DNA of 15,769 nucleotides from Cyanobacteria bacterium UBA11370 (GCA_003486645.1 DNGI01000117.1:1-15769); one strand, 5' to 3'; numbered from the stretch's first letter, positions 7,065-14,112 are shown. Notes: a model not told the origin generated them from the letters alone. Numbers and translations are program-made.

Positions 7065-7856
7065 TCACCGTAACGGCCACCAACCAACTTTATCCCGCGT
7101 AGCACTGTAGACTTCTTTTAAACCTTCTGGATCACTCACTCGCACAATGTCACTGGAAATATCACTAGCTTTAGGTGATTCAAGTAATTTAATTTGTTGC
7201 ATTCCCTTCAGTACCTGTTCTACTGTGCGATGGTTGAGTTGAGTAGCATGGGCAATAACATCCACTGGCAGATCGAACACATAAATTCCCTTTGGATCAG
7301 GTTGGTTGCCTAGCGATCGCTCCTGATAAACGAGGGCACGCATGAGGGCAGCAACGGCTTGGGGAGGATAGGTACTGCAATTGAGTAAATGATACTGGAA
7401 TTTTTCTCGCAGTTCAAAGAGTAAGTTGTAGCGATCGCGGAATATCTCACTTTTTTCGTAAATTGCTTGTACCGCCTCTACCGGAATTTTAATCACATCT
7501 GTTGTTTTATAAGCTTCCACCAGGCTGGGAAATGCCCTGGAAACTTCTCCATAGCTAAGTGGTAGGTTTCTCATCCCAAAACACCCACCTGGATAACTAA
7601 TAGCAATTACCCGATCTAACGGTGTACTGCGAATAATAACTGGGCCACCACTCACAACAGCATACAGGCAATTGAGATCTGCTCCTGGACGAAAGGCTGT
7701 GTAAACTGGACGGCTAGAATAAAGCTTTTCTACCTTCAGGTTGGGCAAGCTTAAGCAGTCCCAAATCCAATCCTCGTTCAGTTCCCTGAATAGGTAATTG
7801 TTTTGGAGTAACTCCTTGATCGAGGCAGATTCTGGTTGTTTGGCTGTTTTTGGCAT
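7065..7856 (-). CDS. Crp/Fnr-family transcriptional regulator (candidate CysR-type)
   Basis: This 263-residue protein has a cyclic-nucleotide-binding-like beta-roll (about 20-140), a dimerisation helix (about 136-160) and a Crp-type winged helix-turn-helix (about 195-226, DLPVDVIAHATQLNHRTVEQ). The beta-roll lacks the usual Gly-Glu plus Arg phosphate-binding cassette of cAMP-binding Crp: the equivalent stretch reads FGMRNLPLSYGEVSRAFPS. The ligand, if any, is therefore probably not cAMP. It is longer than Crp, with extra N- and C-terminal tails. It is divergent from the sulfate uptake operon. In Synechococcus PCC 7942 a Crp-family protein, CysR, is encoded with sbpA and cysTWA and controls sulfur-responsive genes, so a CysR-like role is inferred from family and position. 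A GGAG sits directly before the ATG, closer than usual. Confidence 0.82.
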   Translation of the reverse strand: MPKTAKQPESASIKELLQNNYLFRELNEDWIWDCLSLPNLKVEKLYSSRPVYTAFRPGADLNCLYAVVSGGPVIIRSTPLDRVIAISYPGGCFGMRNLPLSYGEVSRAFPSLVEAYKTTDVIKIPVEAVQAIYEKSEIFRDRYNLLFELREKFQYHLLNCSTYPPQAVAALMRALVYQERSLGNQPDPKGIYVFDLPVDVIAHATQLNHRTVEQVLKGMQQIKLLESPKASDISSDIVRVSDPEGLKEVYSATRDKVGWWPLR

Positions 7857-8022
7857 ACTCCATCTTTATTGGGCTGATTCAAGCTTACCCACCCAGCCTT
7901 ACGGCATCCGTACTATTTGAGTGTAAAAGATTTAACACTACCGTGGCTAAACGGTAACAATTGGCACACAAGTTATTCTGACTTCATCTTCACACGAAAC
8001 GATTACCCCGTAAAATTCAACT

Positions 8023-8061
8023 TTCTAAATGAATTGCAATTAAATTACAATTCATTTAGAA
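8023..8061. promoter_or_regulatory. Perfect 14-bp inverted repeat, candidate operator
   Basis: TTCTAAATGAATTG (8023-8036) is followed after 11 bases by its exact reverse complement CAATTCATTTAGAA (8048-8061); the inner bases AAT/ATT can pair further after one mismatch. A palindrome this long between a Crp-family gene and its likely target operon could be a binding site for a dimeric regulator. It is longer and wider-spaced than a classic Crp site, and it could instead act as a hairpin in RNA. Confidence 0.55.
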
Positions 8062-8174
8062 TTTAAATAGAATATACAAGCCCTTAAATATCACCCCGAA
8101 ATCCTATGCAGATGCAGTTCAGGCTGCCGATAGAGGTTGAGCTTGAGCGGCTAATTTGTGTCCAGATGGTGTCG

Positions 8175-8264
8175 GGATGGGATAGGGATTGCCATCGGTT
8201 TGGAAATAGTGTTTGAACCTTTACAAAAGGTTCCTCGGCTGCTATATCCCAGCTATTCCCATCC
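8175..8264. other. Nested stem-loop region upstream of sbpA
   Basis: GGATGGGA (8175-8182) pairs exactly with TCCCATCC (8257-8264), and the helix can continue imperfectly inward (TAG with CTA, or GGGAT with ATCCC). GCC (8191-8193) pairs with GGC (8237-8239). In the centre GAACCTTT (8215-8222) pairs with AAAGGTTC (8226-8233) across a 3-base loop. These helices are mutually compatible, which resembles a structured RNA or a hairpin-forming repeat. It lies upstream of the predicted sbpA promoter, so it would be transcribed only from another promoter. It matches no riboswitch class that I can recognise. Confidence 0.4.
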
Positions 8265-8296
8265 AAGCAATAAATTCAAAATGTATTTAAAATTAA

Positions 8297-8325
8297 TTGA
8301 AATTAAAATCGCTTTCGGCTAAGAT
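8297..8325 (+). promoter_or_regulatory. Predicted sigma70-type promoter of sbpA
   Basis: TTGAAA (8297-8302) and TAAGAT (8320-8325) are separated by 17 bases, which is the optimal spacing. Transcription would start near 8332 and give a leader of about 37 bases before the sbpA ATG. A Shine-Dalgarno-like AAGGAA (8357-8362) lies 6 bases before that ATG. Confidence 0.55.
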
Positions 8326-8368
8326 TGAATTCCACCTATAAACCAGGTACTCTCGTAAGGAAGCTTGT

Positions 8369-9466
8369 ATGAAGACAGCCCGATACATTTCATACCTTCG
8401 GCGATCGCAGCAGCAATTGATCCGATTAACATTGATGGGAGTAGTTGTGAGTGGAGCGATCGCCGCCTGTGCCAACAACAGCGGTACATCCAGCAGCGGT
8501 GATACATCCGAAACAGCCAACGCCAACAAGGAAGTTAAACTTACCCTGGTATCCTATGCCGTAACCCAAAAGGCTTACGAACAAATCATTCCCAAATTTG
8601 TAGAACAGTGGAAAGCCAAAACAGGTCAAACCGTCACCTTTGACCAAAGTTATGGGGGTTCCGGTTCTCAAACTCGTGCTGTCATTGATGGACTTGAAGC
8701 CGATGTCGTCGCACTAGCCTTAGCGCTGGATACCCAAAAGATTGAAAAAGCCGGACTGATTGAACCCGGTTGGGAAACAGAATTACCCAACGAGTCCATT
8801 GTTCACAAATCCGTTGCCGCTCTAGTCTTTCGGGATGCCAACACTAAAGTTGCCAAATGGTCTGATCTGGCTACAGGCAACATTAAAGTCATCACCGCCA
8901 ACCCCAAAACCTCCGGGGGAGCGCGTTGGAACTTCCTCGCCTTGTGGGGAGCAATAACTCAAGCTGGCGGTACGGAACAAGAGGCAGAAACCTTTGTCGA
9001 GAAAGTCTTTAAGAATGTACCCGTCCTACCCAAAGATGCTCGTGAATCCAGTGATGTATTTTACAAACAGAATCAGGGCGATGTGCTAATTAATTATGAA
9101 AACGAGGTACTTCTCGCCAAACAACAGGGCGATAAACAACCCTACCTTGTCCCCACCGACTACAACATTTCTATCGATAACCCAGTCGCCGTCGTTGATG
9201 CCAATGTAGACAAACACGGGACACGTGAAGTAGCAGAAGCCTTCACCGAATTTCTATACACCCCCGAAGCGCAACGAGAATTTGCCAAAGTCGGTTTCCG
9301 TCCGGTAGATGAAACTGTAACGAAAGAATTTGCGGCCCAATATCCCAAAGTAGACAAGCTATTTACCGTCAAAGACTTGGGTGGTTGGGACAAGATTCAA
9401 AGTCAGTTTTTTGACGATGGAGCCTATTTCGACAAAATGCAGGAAAAACTATCCAAATCGAAGTGA
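8369..9466 (+). CDS. sbpA: Sulfate-binding lipoprotein of the sulfate ABC transporter
   Basis: This 365-residue protein is the extracytoplasmic binding component that delivers sulfate (and often thiosulfate) to the CysTWA importer. The N-terminus has basic residues, a hydrophobic segment (18-30) and a lipobox ending in IAAC, so Cys34 should be lipidated and the protein tethered to the membrane. A Ser/Thr/Gly/Asn linker (37-53) follows. Binding-protein motifs include YGGSGSQTRAV (95-105), ADVVALALALD (111-121) and NPKTSGGARWN (178-188), all typical of the prokaryotic sulfate-binding family. The ATG at 8369 has a good Shine-Dalgarno site (AAGGAA) and a well-placed promoter. It is the first gene of a run through cysA, with the first NIL-domain gene beginning 18 bases after its stop. 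Confidence 0.95.
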   Translation: MKTARYISYLRRSQQQLIRLTLMGVVVSGAIAACANNSGTSSSGDTSETANANKEVKLTLVSYAVTQKAYEQIIPKFVEQWKAKTGQTVTFDQSYGGSGSQTRAVIDGLEADVVALALALDTQKIEKAGLIEPGWETELPNESIVHKSVAALVFRDANTKVAKWSDLATGNIKVITANPKTSGGARWNFLALWGAITQAGGTEQEAETFVEKVFKNVPVLPKDARESSDVFYKQNQGDVLINYENEVLLAKQQGDKQPYLVPTDYNISIDNPVAVVDANVDKHGTREVAEAFTEFLYTPEAQREFAKVGFRPVDETVTKEFAAQYPKVDKLFTVKDLGGWDKIQSQFFDDGAYFDKMQEKLSKSK

Positions 9467-9484
9467 AATTAATTCCTGACTCCG

Positions 9485-9811
9485 ATGATTCACAACAGCC
9501 ATATTTCCCAACTTGAACCAGACAGCGCACTTGATCTCAATGTGCGCGATCGCAGAATCACTAAAACCTGCGTTAGAGTTCGTATTCCAAAACGATACCA
9601 ACAAGAACCCGTACTTTCCAATCTGATCTCCCAGCAAGGATTAAAGGTAAATATTAAAACTGCAATCTTGGGTACAGTTTGGGGTGGCAATGCTCAGGGA
9701 GATGGTTGGTTTGACTTACAACTCCAGGGTACTGTTAAGCAAATTGATAGCGCTTTAATCTACCTTTCGGATTTGGATATCGAGGTTTGGCACGAATCGA
9801 GCGATGAATAA
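9485..9811 (+). CDS. NIL-domain protein, first of a tandem pair
   Basis: This 108-residue protein consists of a short N-terminal tail and one NIL domain (about 27-104), the ferredoxin-like module found at the C-terminus of MetN-type methionine importer ATPases, where it acts as an amino-acid-sensing domain. The typical QGDGWFDL block is at 71-78. Compared with its neighbour it has an extra TVWG (about 64-67) in the loop before this block. It sits between sbpA and cysT, so a role in sensing sulfur amino acids or in controlling the sulfate importer is plausible. CysA here has no NIL domain of its own. No Shine-Dalgarno site is seen before the ATG. Function is inferred from domain and position only. 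Confidence 0.85.
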   Translation: MIHNSHISQLEPDSALDLNVRDRRITKTCVRVRIPKRYQQEPVLSNLISQQGLKVNIKTAILGTVWGGNAQGDGWFDLQLQGTVKQIDSALIYLSDLDIEVWHESSDE

Positions 9812-9817
9812 TAGGTA

Positions 9818-9850
9818 AAGTTTGTTAGTTGTTATTTGTTGTTTTTGAGT
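9818..9850. repeat. Period-7 GTTTGTT-type repeat after the first NIL gene
   Basis: The gap between the NIL genes reads as consecutive 7-mers GTTTGTT, AGTTGTT, ATTTGTT and GTTTTTG. The segment following the stop of each NIL gene begins with the same GGTAAAGTT string and then this repeat. It was therefore either copied along with the gene or expanded independently from the same seed. Confidence 0.65.
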
Positions 9851-9881
9851 AGTGCAACAGCAAAATTTCCTGGAGACTCCC

Positions 9882-10199
9882 ATGATTCAAAACCTTAATC
9901 TCAACTCAATGAAACGAGAGAGTATTGATCCACAAAACCCAAGACTCACTCAAACTCGTATCAGAGTTAGAATTTCCCAAAAATACCATCAGGAACCAGT
10001 AATTTCAAATTTAGTCTCTGAAAAAGGATTAAAAGTAAATATTTCCGCTGCAATATTAGGCGGTAATGCCAAGGGAGATGGCTGGTTTGATCTACGACTT
10101 GAGGGAACGGCTCAACAAATTAATAGCGCTCTCATGTACCTTTCTGACTTAAATGTAGAAATTTGGCAAGATTCTGATGACGAACAAGATGGGTGGTAA
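9882..10199 (+). CDS. NIL-domain protein, second of a tandem pair
   Basis: This 105-residue protein is a paralogue of the preceding gene. Most residues match from the RVR block onward, including QEPV, SNL, GLKVNI, GDGWFDL (65-71) and SALxYLSDL. It lacks the four-residue TVWG insertion and so has the more usual NIL loop. A GTG start at 9852 would add ten residues. The ATG at 9882 is preferred because GGAG (9872-9875) lies 6 bases upstream and the resulting MIQN start parallels MIHN in the neighbour. The last residues are acidic (DSDDEQDGW). It is followed by period-7 repeats and then cysT. A sulfur-status sensing or transporter-modulating role is inferred from context; it might also form homo- or heterodimers with its paralogue. 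Confidence 0.85.
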   Translation: MIQNLNLNSMKRESIDPQNPRLTQTRIRVRISQKYHQEPVISNLVSEKGLKVNISAAILGGNAKGDGWFDLRLEGTAQQINSALMYLSDLNVEIWQDSDDEQDGW

Positions 10200-10200
10200 A

Positions 10201-10337
10201 GTTGGTTGTTGTTTGTTGTTTGTCGTTTGTTGTTTGAGAACTCAGTCAACAATTAGTCACTAACAACTAATAACTAACAACCAACAACCAATAACTAACA
10301 ACCAATAACTAATAACCAACAACTAATGACTAACTCG
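10201..10337. repeat. Inverted arrays of heptanucleotide repeats upstream of cysT
   Basis: The left half (10201-10236) is made of GTTTGTT-like 7-mers. From 10254 the right half is an uninterrupted phase of 7-mers with consensus YAAYAAC (TAACAAC, TAATAAC, CAACAAC, CAATAAC). The two halves are roughly complementary, so RNA could fold into a long A/U-rich hairpin. The cysT start codon lies inside the 7-mer TAATGAC at 10324-10330, which differs from TAATAAC by one base. This is a typical cyanobacterial short tandemly repeated repetitive sequence. Confidence 0.85.
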
Positions 10338-11189
10338 ACGACTTATTTGGGTTCTAGTAAACCTTTAACCACTGTTGTGCAAAACAGGTTTGCTGGAATT
10401 TCTTTGCCGTGGACGGTGACAATATCTTATCTAATACTGATATTGTTACTCCCCACAATGGCACTACTTACCAAATCCCTCACCCTTGGGCCAGCGGAGT
10501 TTTGGCGAATTGCCACTTCACCCATTGCCCTTTCCGCTTACAATGTCACCTTTATTACCTCTCTATTAGCTGCTCTTGTTAATGGCGTAATGGGAACCTT
10601 GGTTGCTTGGGTGCTGGTGCGCCATGACTTCCCAGGGAGAAAACTTGTCGATGCGGTGGTAGATCTGCCTTTTGCTCTACCCACTTCAGTTGCAGGGCTG
10701 GTTTTAGCGACGGTGTATAGTGATAAAGGCTGGATTGGACAGCTTTTTGCCCCCTTTGGGATCAAGATTGCCTTTACCCGCTTGGGGGTATTTGTGGCGA
10801 TGGTATTTATTTCTTTACCCTTCATTGTTAGGACATTACAACCTGTATTGCAGGAGATGGAAAAAGAAATTGAAGAAGCGGCGTTGTCCTTGGGAGCATC
10901 TCAACAACAGACGTTTTGGCGGGTATTGCTACCACCATTAATGCCGCCTATTCTAACTGGGGTAGCGTTGGGTTTTTCGAGGGCAGTTGGAGAATATGGT
11001 TCTGTGGTGATTGTGTCTTCTAGTATTCCCTTTAAGGATTTAATTGCTCCAGTTTTGATTTTCCAGCGGCTGGAACAGTATGACTATGCAGGTGCAACGG
11101 TGATTGGTGCGGTATTACTCATTGTTTCACTGGTATTGCTGTTATTAATTAACGGGTTGCAACAGTGGGGGCGGCGCTATGCTAACTAG
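10326..11189 (+). CDS. cysT: Sulfate ABC transporter permease CysT
   Basis: This 287-residue membrane protein is one of two permease subunits of the sulfate/thiosulfate importer. It has about six hydrophobic segments and the cytoplasmic EAA loop ([22 protein letters not shown], about 183-204) that docks on the ATPase. The [15 protein letters not shown] segment (111-125) is characteristic of CysT/CysW and ModB permeases. The ATG at 10326 is embedded in a heptamer repeat and has no Shine-Dalgarno site. No other in-frame start leaves the first membrane segment intact, since the next Met is residue 45. The last 11 bases overlap the start of cysW, indicating translational coupling. It belongs to the sbpA-NIL-NIL-cysT-cysW-cysA run. 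Confidence 0.95.
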   Translation: MTNSTTYLGSSKPLTTVVQNRFAGISLPWTVTISYLILILLLPTMALLTKSLTLGPAEFWRIATSPIALSAYNVTFITSLLAALVNGVMGTLVAWVLVRHDFPGRKLVDAVVDLPFALPTSVAGLVLATVYSDKGWIGQLFAPFGIKIAFTRLGVFVAMVFISLPFIVRTLQPVLQEMEKEIEEAALSLGASQQQTFWRVLLPPLMPPILTGVALGFSRAVGEYGSVVIVSSSIPFKDLIAPVLIFQRLEQYDYAGATVIGAVLLIVSLVLLLLINGLQQWGRRYAN

Positions 11190-12033
11190 TAAACCGATTA
11201 ATTCTAAAGCGAGGGATAAGTCTCGTCCTCTCGTTTCTGGCAAAGCTGTTTTAATTGCGATCGCGCTAGTTTACTTGCTGTTAGTCTTATTTATTCCGGC
11301 GGTAGCGGTATTTTATGAAGCCTTTCACAAAGGTGTCGGACTATTCCTCAAAGAAGCGAGTACTAGGGAGTTTCTTCACTCTGTACAGCTAACGTTGATC
11401 ATGACAGCGATCGCCTTACCCCTAAATACAGTATTTGGGTTATGTGCGGCGTGGGTGATTGCTCGGAATCAGTTCCGAGGGCGGGCGTTACTAATTAGTA
11501 TTATTGACTTGCCTTTTGCTATTTCTCCAGTGGTGGCTGGGTTAATGATTGTGTTACTTTACGGACGCAATGGTTGGTTCGGTCCTCTGCTCAATAGTAT
11601 CGACTTCAAAATGATTTTTGCTTGGCCGGGAATGGCTATTGCTACAATTTTTGTAACGATGCCCTTTGTAGCACGAGAAGTTATCCCAGTGTTAGAGGAA
11701 ATGGGAGCGGATCAGGAAGAAGCAGCTCGTACTTTGGGAGCAAGTAACTGGCAAATTTTCTGGCGCGTCACTCTACCAAATATTCGTTGGGGTTTGCTCT
11801 ATGGTGTTCTATTAACGAATGCTAGAGCGATGGGGGAATTTGGTGCGGTTTCGGTTGTTTCCGGTGGTATTGTGGGACGCACTCAAACCCTACCTATTTT
11901 CGTCGAACACGCTTACAAGAATTATCAAACTCAGGCGGCTTTTGGTGCTGCTGCAATTTTGGCGTTACTGGCGGTGGTAACGCTCATTTTTAAAGAAATT
12001 CTGGAACGCCGCACAAATCACGTTCATCGTTAA
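11179..12033 (+). CDS. cysW: Sulfate ABC transporter permease CysW
   Basis: This 284-residue membrane protein is the second permease subunit and should pair with CysT to form the sulfate channel. It has about six hydrophobic segments, the [15 protein letters not shown] signature (108-122) and the EAA loop ([21 protein letters not shown], about 180-200). A charged N-terminal tail (1-22) precedes the first membrane helix. The ATG overlaps the cysT stop codon region by 11 bases, so translation is probably coupled. The TAA stop is also the first three bases of a TAATGGC tandem repeat. cysA follows after 160 bases on the same strand. Confidence 0.95.
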   Translation: MLTSKPINSKARDKSRPLVSGKAVLIAIALVYLLLVLFIPAVAVFYEAFHKGVGLFLKEASTREFLHSVQLTLIMTAIALPLNTVFGLCAAWVIARNQFRGRALLISIIDLPFAISPVVAGLMIVLLYGRNGWFGPLLNSIDFKMIFAWPGMAIATIFVTMPFVAREVIPVLEEMGADQEEAARTLGASNWQIFWRVTLPNIRWGLLYGVLLTNARAMGEFGAVSVVSGGIVGRTQTLPIFVEHAYKNYQTQAAFGAAAILALLAVVTLIFKEILERRTNHVHR

Positions 12034-12062
12034 TGGCTAATGGCTAATGGCTAATGGCTAAT
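12031..12062. repeat. TAATGGC heptanucleotide repeat at the cysW stop codon
   Basis: Four perfect copies of TAATGGC (12031-12058) are followed by a partial TAAT. The first copy supplies the stop codon of cysW. The unit is related to the YAAYAAC units before cysT, giving YAAYRRC as a shared pattern. The remaining gap to cysA (12063-12193) is AT-rich and contains no gene. Confidence 0.92.
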
Positions 12063-12177
12063 CGTTTTTGAACTAGGAATTATGAAGCATGAACGATTAG
12101 CAAGGATTGAGTTTATAACTAGTAAATTGCGTTATTAACTATTTAGCGATTAGCTGTTAGGGATTGACTATTCATCT

Positions 12178-12187
12178 AAGGAGGAGG
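12178..12187 (+). promoter_or_regulatory. Strong Shine-Dalgarno site of cysA
   Basis: AAGGAGGAGG lies 6 bases before the ATG at 12194. It is the strongest ribosome-binding site in the window and decides the start of cysA against a TTG at 12164 that would add ten residues. Confidence 0.85.
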
Positions 12188-12193
12188 AATCGT

Positions 12194-13240
12194 ATGAGTA
12201 TTATTGTTGAACAAGTTTCTAAGGAATTCGGTGATTTCAAAGCTCTGGATCGGGTGAATTTAGAGGTGAAAGAAGGGAGTTTGGTAGCACTGCTTGGACC
12301 TTCGGGTTCCGGGAAATCCACGCTACTACGAGTGATTGCAGGTTTGGAGCCACCGGATACTGGGTCAATCCTGATTAACGGTCAAAATACAACTCACTTA
12401 GATGTTAGCCGACGCAATATTGGTTTTGTGTTTCAGCATTATGCGTTGTTTAAGCACTTGACAATTCGCCAAAATATTGCGTTTGGCTTGGAGATTCGCA
12501 AGCGTTCTCGGCGTGTGATTAAGGAACGAGTTGAGGAATTGTTAGAGTTAATTCAGTTAAAGGGATTAGGCGATCGCTACCCGTCTCAACTTTCCGGTGG
12601 TCAGCGTCAGCGGGTTGCTCTTGCCCGCGCTCTTGCTGTACAACCCCAGGTATTATTGTTGGATGAACCCTTTGGGGCATTGGATGCTAAGGTTCGTAAG
12701 GAACTCCGCGCTTGGTTGCGGCGGTTACATGAAGAAGTCCATGTTACGAGTATTTTTGTCACCCACGACCAAGAGGAAGCGATGGAAGTGGCAGATGAAA
12801 TTGTAGTGATGAACCAGGGTCAAATTGAGCAAGTGGGTACGCCTGCTCAAATTTATGATTATCCAGCGACTCCTTTTGTGATGAGTTTTATTGGTCCAGT
12901 GAATGTATTGCCTAGCCATGCTCGTTTGTTCCGGGACAATGGTTTGGAGGCAATGCAAACCCAAATGTTTGTGCGTCCTCACGATATTCAGGTACACACT
13001 TCCGCGAATGGAGCCGCAGCCAGTGCTATTGTCAAGCGAGTGATCCATCTGGGTTGGGAAATTCAGGTCGAGTTAGCTCTAACAGATGAGCAGGTGGTTT
13101 TTGCTCACCTGAGTCGTGAACAGTTCGCTGATCTCACTCTTAAGCCTGGTCAACAGGTATTTGTTAAACCCAAGGATGCGAAGTGGTTTCCTGAATTTAC
13201 TACCAATCACTACCAAGTTGCAGGAGCAACTCGTTCTTAG
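12194..13240 (+). CDS. cysA: Sulfate ABC transporter ATP-binding protein CysA
   Basis: This 348-residue cytoplasmic ATPase powers the CysTW permease. Canonical motifs are Walker [10 protein letters not shown] (35-43), the Q-loop FVFQHYALF (78-86), signature LSGGQRQR (133-140), Walker B VLLLDEP (153-159), D-loop ALD and the H-loop TH (190-191). The region after residue 235 (IGPVNVLP onward) is a TOBE-like regulatory domain as in other CysA and ModC/MalK-type ATPases; there is no NIL domain. The start chosen is the ATG at 12194 with an excellent Shine-Dalgarno site rather than the upstream TTG. It is separated from cysW by 160 bases containing heptamer repeats, so it could share the operon transcript or have its own promoter. 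The strong ribosome site may compensate for the distance. Confidence 0.95.
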   Translation: MSIIVEQVSKEFGDFKALDRVNLEVKEGSLVALLGPSGSGKSTLLRVIAGLEPPDTGSILINGQNTTHLDVSRRNIGFVFQHYALFKHLTIRQNIAFGLEIRKRSRRVIKERVEELLELIQLKGLGDRYPSQLSGGQRQRVALARALAVQPQVLLLDEPFGALDAKVRKELRAWLRRLHEEVHVTSIFVTHDQEEAMEVADEIVVMNQGQIEQVGTPAQIYDYPATPFVMSFIGPVNVLPSHARLFRDNGLEAMQTQMFVRPHDIQVHTSANGAAASAIVKRVIHLGWEIQVELALTDEQVVFAHLSREQFADLTLKPGQQVFVKPKDAKWFPEFTTNHYQVAGATRS

Positions 13241-13710
13241 TCGTAACCAGCGCCTAGTGACTAGTGGCTCGTTCATGCCTAGACTATAACGTGTCTGTAA
13301 TCGAGGCAATGTCCTAACGGGTCACTGATTGATGCCAAGCTGCACTAGTAAAATGAATTATTTTTTAGCTATTACTTGTTTTCCGTAAAAATACGGTCTA
13401 TAAAAAGTTTGAAGGTTCTGTAAACTGAATATATCTGGCACGCTTTTAAATTACTTATTGAGATAGATGAGGAGATGGGAGGAAGGGGAGAGGGTTTAGC
13501 CGGAAAGTTTCTGAATTGAAGAATAGGTAATCCCAAATGCAAGGGCAGCTTATTTATCCCTTGCCTCTCATTTCTCTTTCTTCCTCCTTCCCTTGACCTT
13601 CGACTGAGTAAAAAGGGGTTAGGAGTCCCCTGGACTATATCTACGGGATGGCGTAACCTAATTCATAACTAACTGCCAAGATTTGGCTATCTCAGGGTGC
13701 AAACAAAGAC
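13241..13710. other. 470-bp intergenic region with hairpins and purine/pyrimidine tracts
   Basis: No gene is seen. CTAGTGA/CTAGTGG at 13254-13267 is a two-unit 7-mer repeat. CCGTA/TACGG at 13383-13396 forms a small hairpin. A purine-rich tract (about 13467-13495) faces a pyrimidine-rich tract (about 13563-13592) that is partly complementary. Between them GCAAGGG (13539-13545) pairs exactly with CCCTTGC (13558-13564). These could fold as one long imperfect hairpin and may include the end of the cysA transcript, but there is no clear T run. Confidence 0.5.
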
Positions 13711-14112
13711 ATGAAATTAATTCATAACTCTTTATATCAGACAGCTCTAGCTCCTAGGAGAATCACTGTTTCATTGCGATCTCCATCCCAAGGGACATCC
13801 CTTCAACGGTGGACTTTTACCGATCAACCCGTGATTAAAATTGGGCGGTGTGCCAATAACGATATCGTTCTCCATAGTTCGGTCGTCTCGCGTTATCATC
13901 TAGAAGCACGACGGATCGCAACCCAGTGGAAAATCATTAATTTTGGTAACAATGGCACTTATCTAGAGGGTCAACCTATCACTGAAGCGATTGTCAGAGA
14001 CGGTATGATTATTAGATTGGCAATTTCGGGCCCTCAACTCCAAATTCAGTTGGGTTCTTCTGTTCCGGATTCAATGCTAAAGAATGTGTTGAAGACACAA
14101 CTTGTAAATTAA
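13711..14112 (+). CDS. Stand-alone FHA-domain protein
   Basis: This 133-residue protein is essentially one forkhead-associated domain, a phosphothreonine-peptide-binding module used in Ser/Thr kinase signalling and protein assembly. The core motifs are IGR (44-46), SRYH (60-63) and NNGT (80-83), which carry the conserved residues that contact phosphopeptide. A basic, Ser-rich N-terminal segment (about 1-35) precedes the domain and a short tail of about 20 residues follows it. No signal peptide or membrane segment is visible, so it is probably cytoplasmic. No kinase or phosphatase lies nearby in the window, so the partner is unknown. The ATG at 13711 has only a weak upstream purine stretch. 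Its relation to the upstream sulfate operon is not supported beyond proximity. Confidence 0.88.
   Translation: MKLIHNSLYQTALAPRRITVSLRSPSQGTSLQRWTFTDQPVIKIGRCANNDIVLHSSVVSRYHLEARRIATQWKIINFGNNGTYLEGQPITEAIVRDGMIIRLAISGPQLQIQLGSSVPDSMLKNVLKTQLVN

Larger units (their letters stand above)
7857..8368. promoter_or_regulatory. 512-bp divergent regulatory region between the Crp-family gene and sbpA
   Basis: No credible gene lies in this spacer. It holds, in order, an AT-rich stretch, a perfect 14-bp inverted repeat (8023-8061), a nested stem-loop region (8175-8264) and a sigma70-like promoter for sbpA (8297-8325). The large size and layered inverted repeats suggest regulation of the sulfate operon, possibly by the divergently encoded regulator, but no binding site is proven by sequence alone. 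Confidence 0.6.

Noticed and set aside
8084..8266. 60-codon minus-strand frame in the regulator-sbpA spacer
   Set aside because: It has no recognisable motif or Shine-Dalgarno site and coincides with the nested stem-loop region, which better explains the sequence.
7857..8368. NtcA-type site GTA-N8-TAC in the divergent spacer
   Set aside because: I scanned for the pattern with correct spacing and found no match.
9852..9881. GTG start for the second NIL gene giving ten more residues
   Set aside because: GGAG 6 bases before the ATG at 9882 and the parallel with the MIHN start of the paralogue favour the shorter form.
12164..12193. TTG start for cysA giving ten more residues
   Set aside because: The ATG at 12194 has a near-perfect Shine-Dalgarno site 6 bases upstream, and the extra residues (THLRRRNR-like) come from the ribosome-binding region itself.
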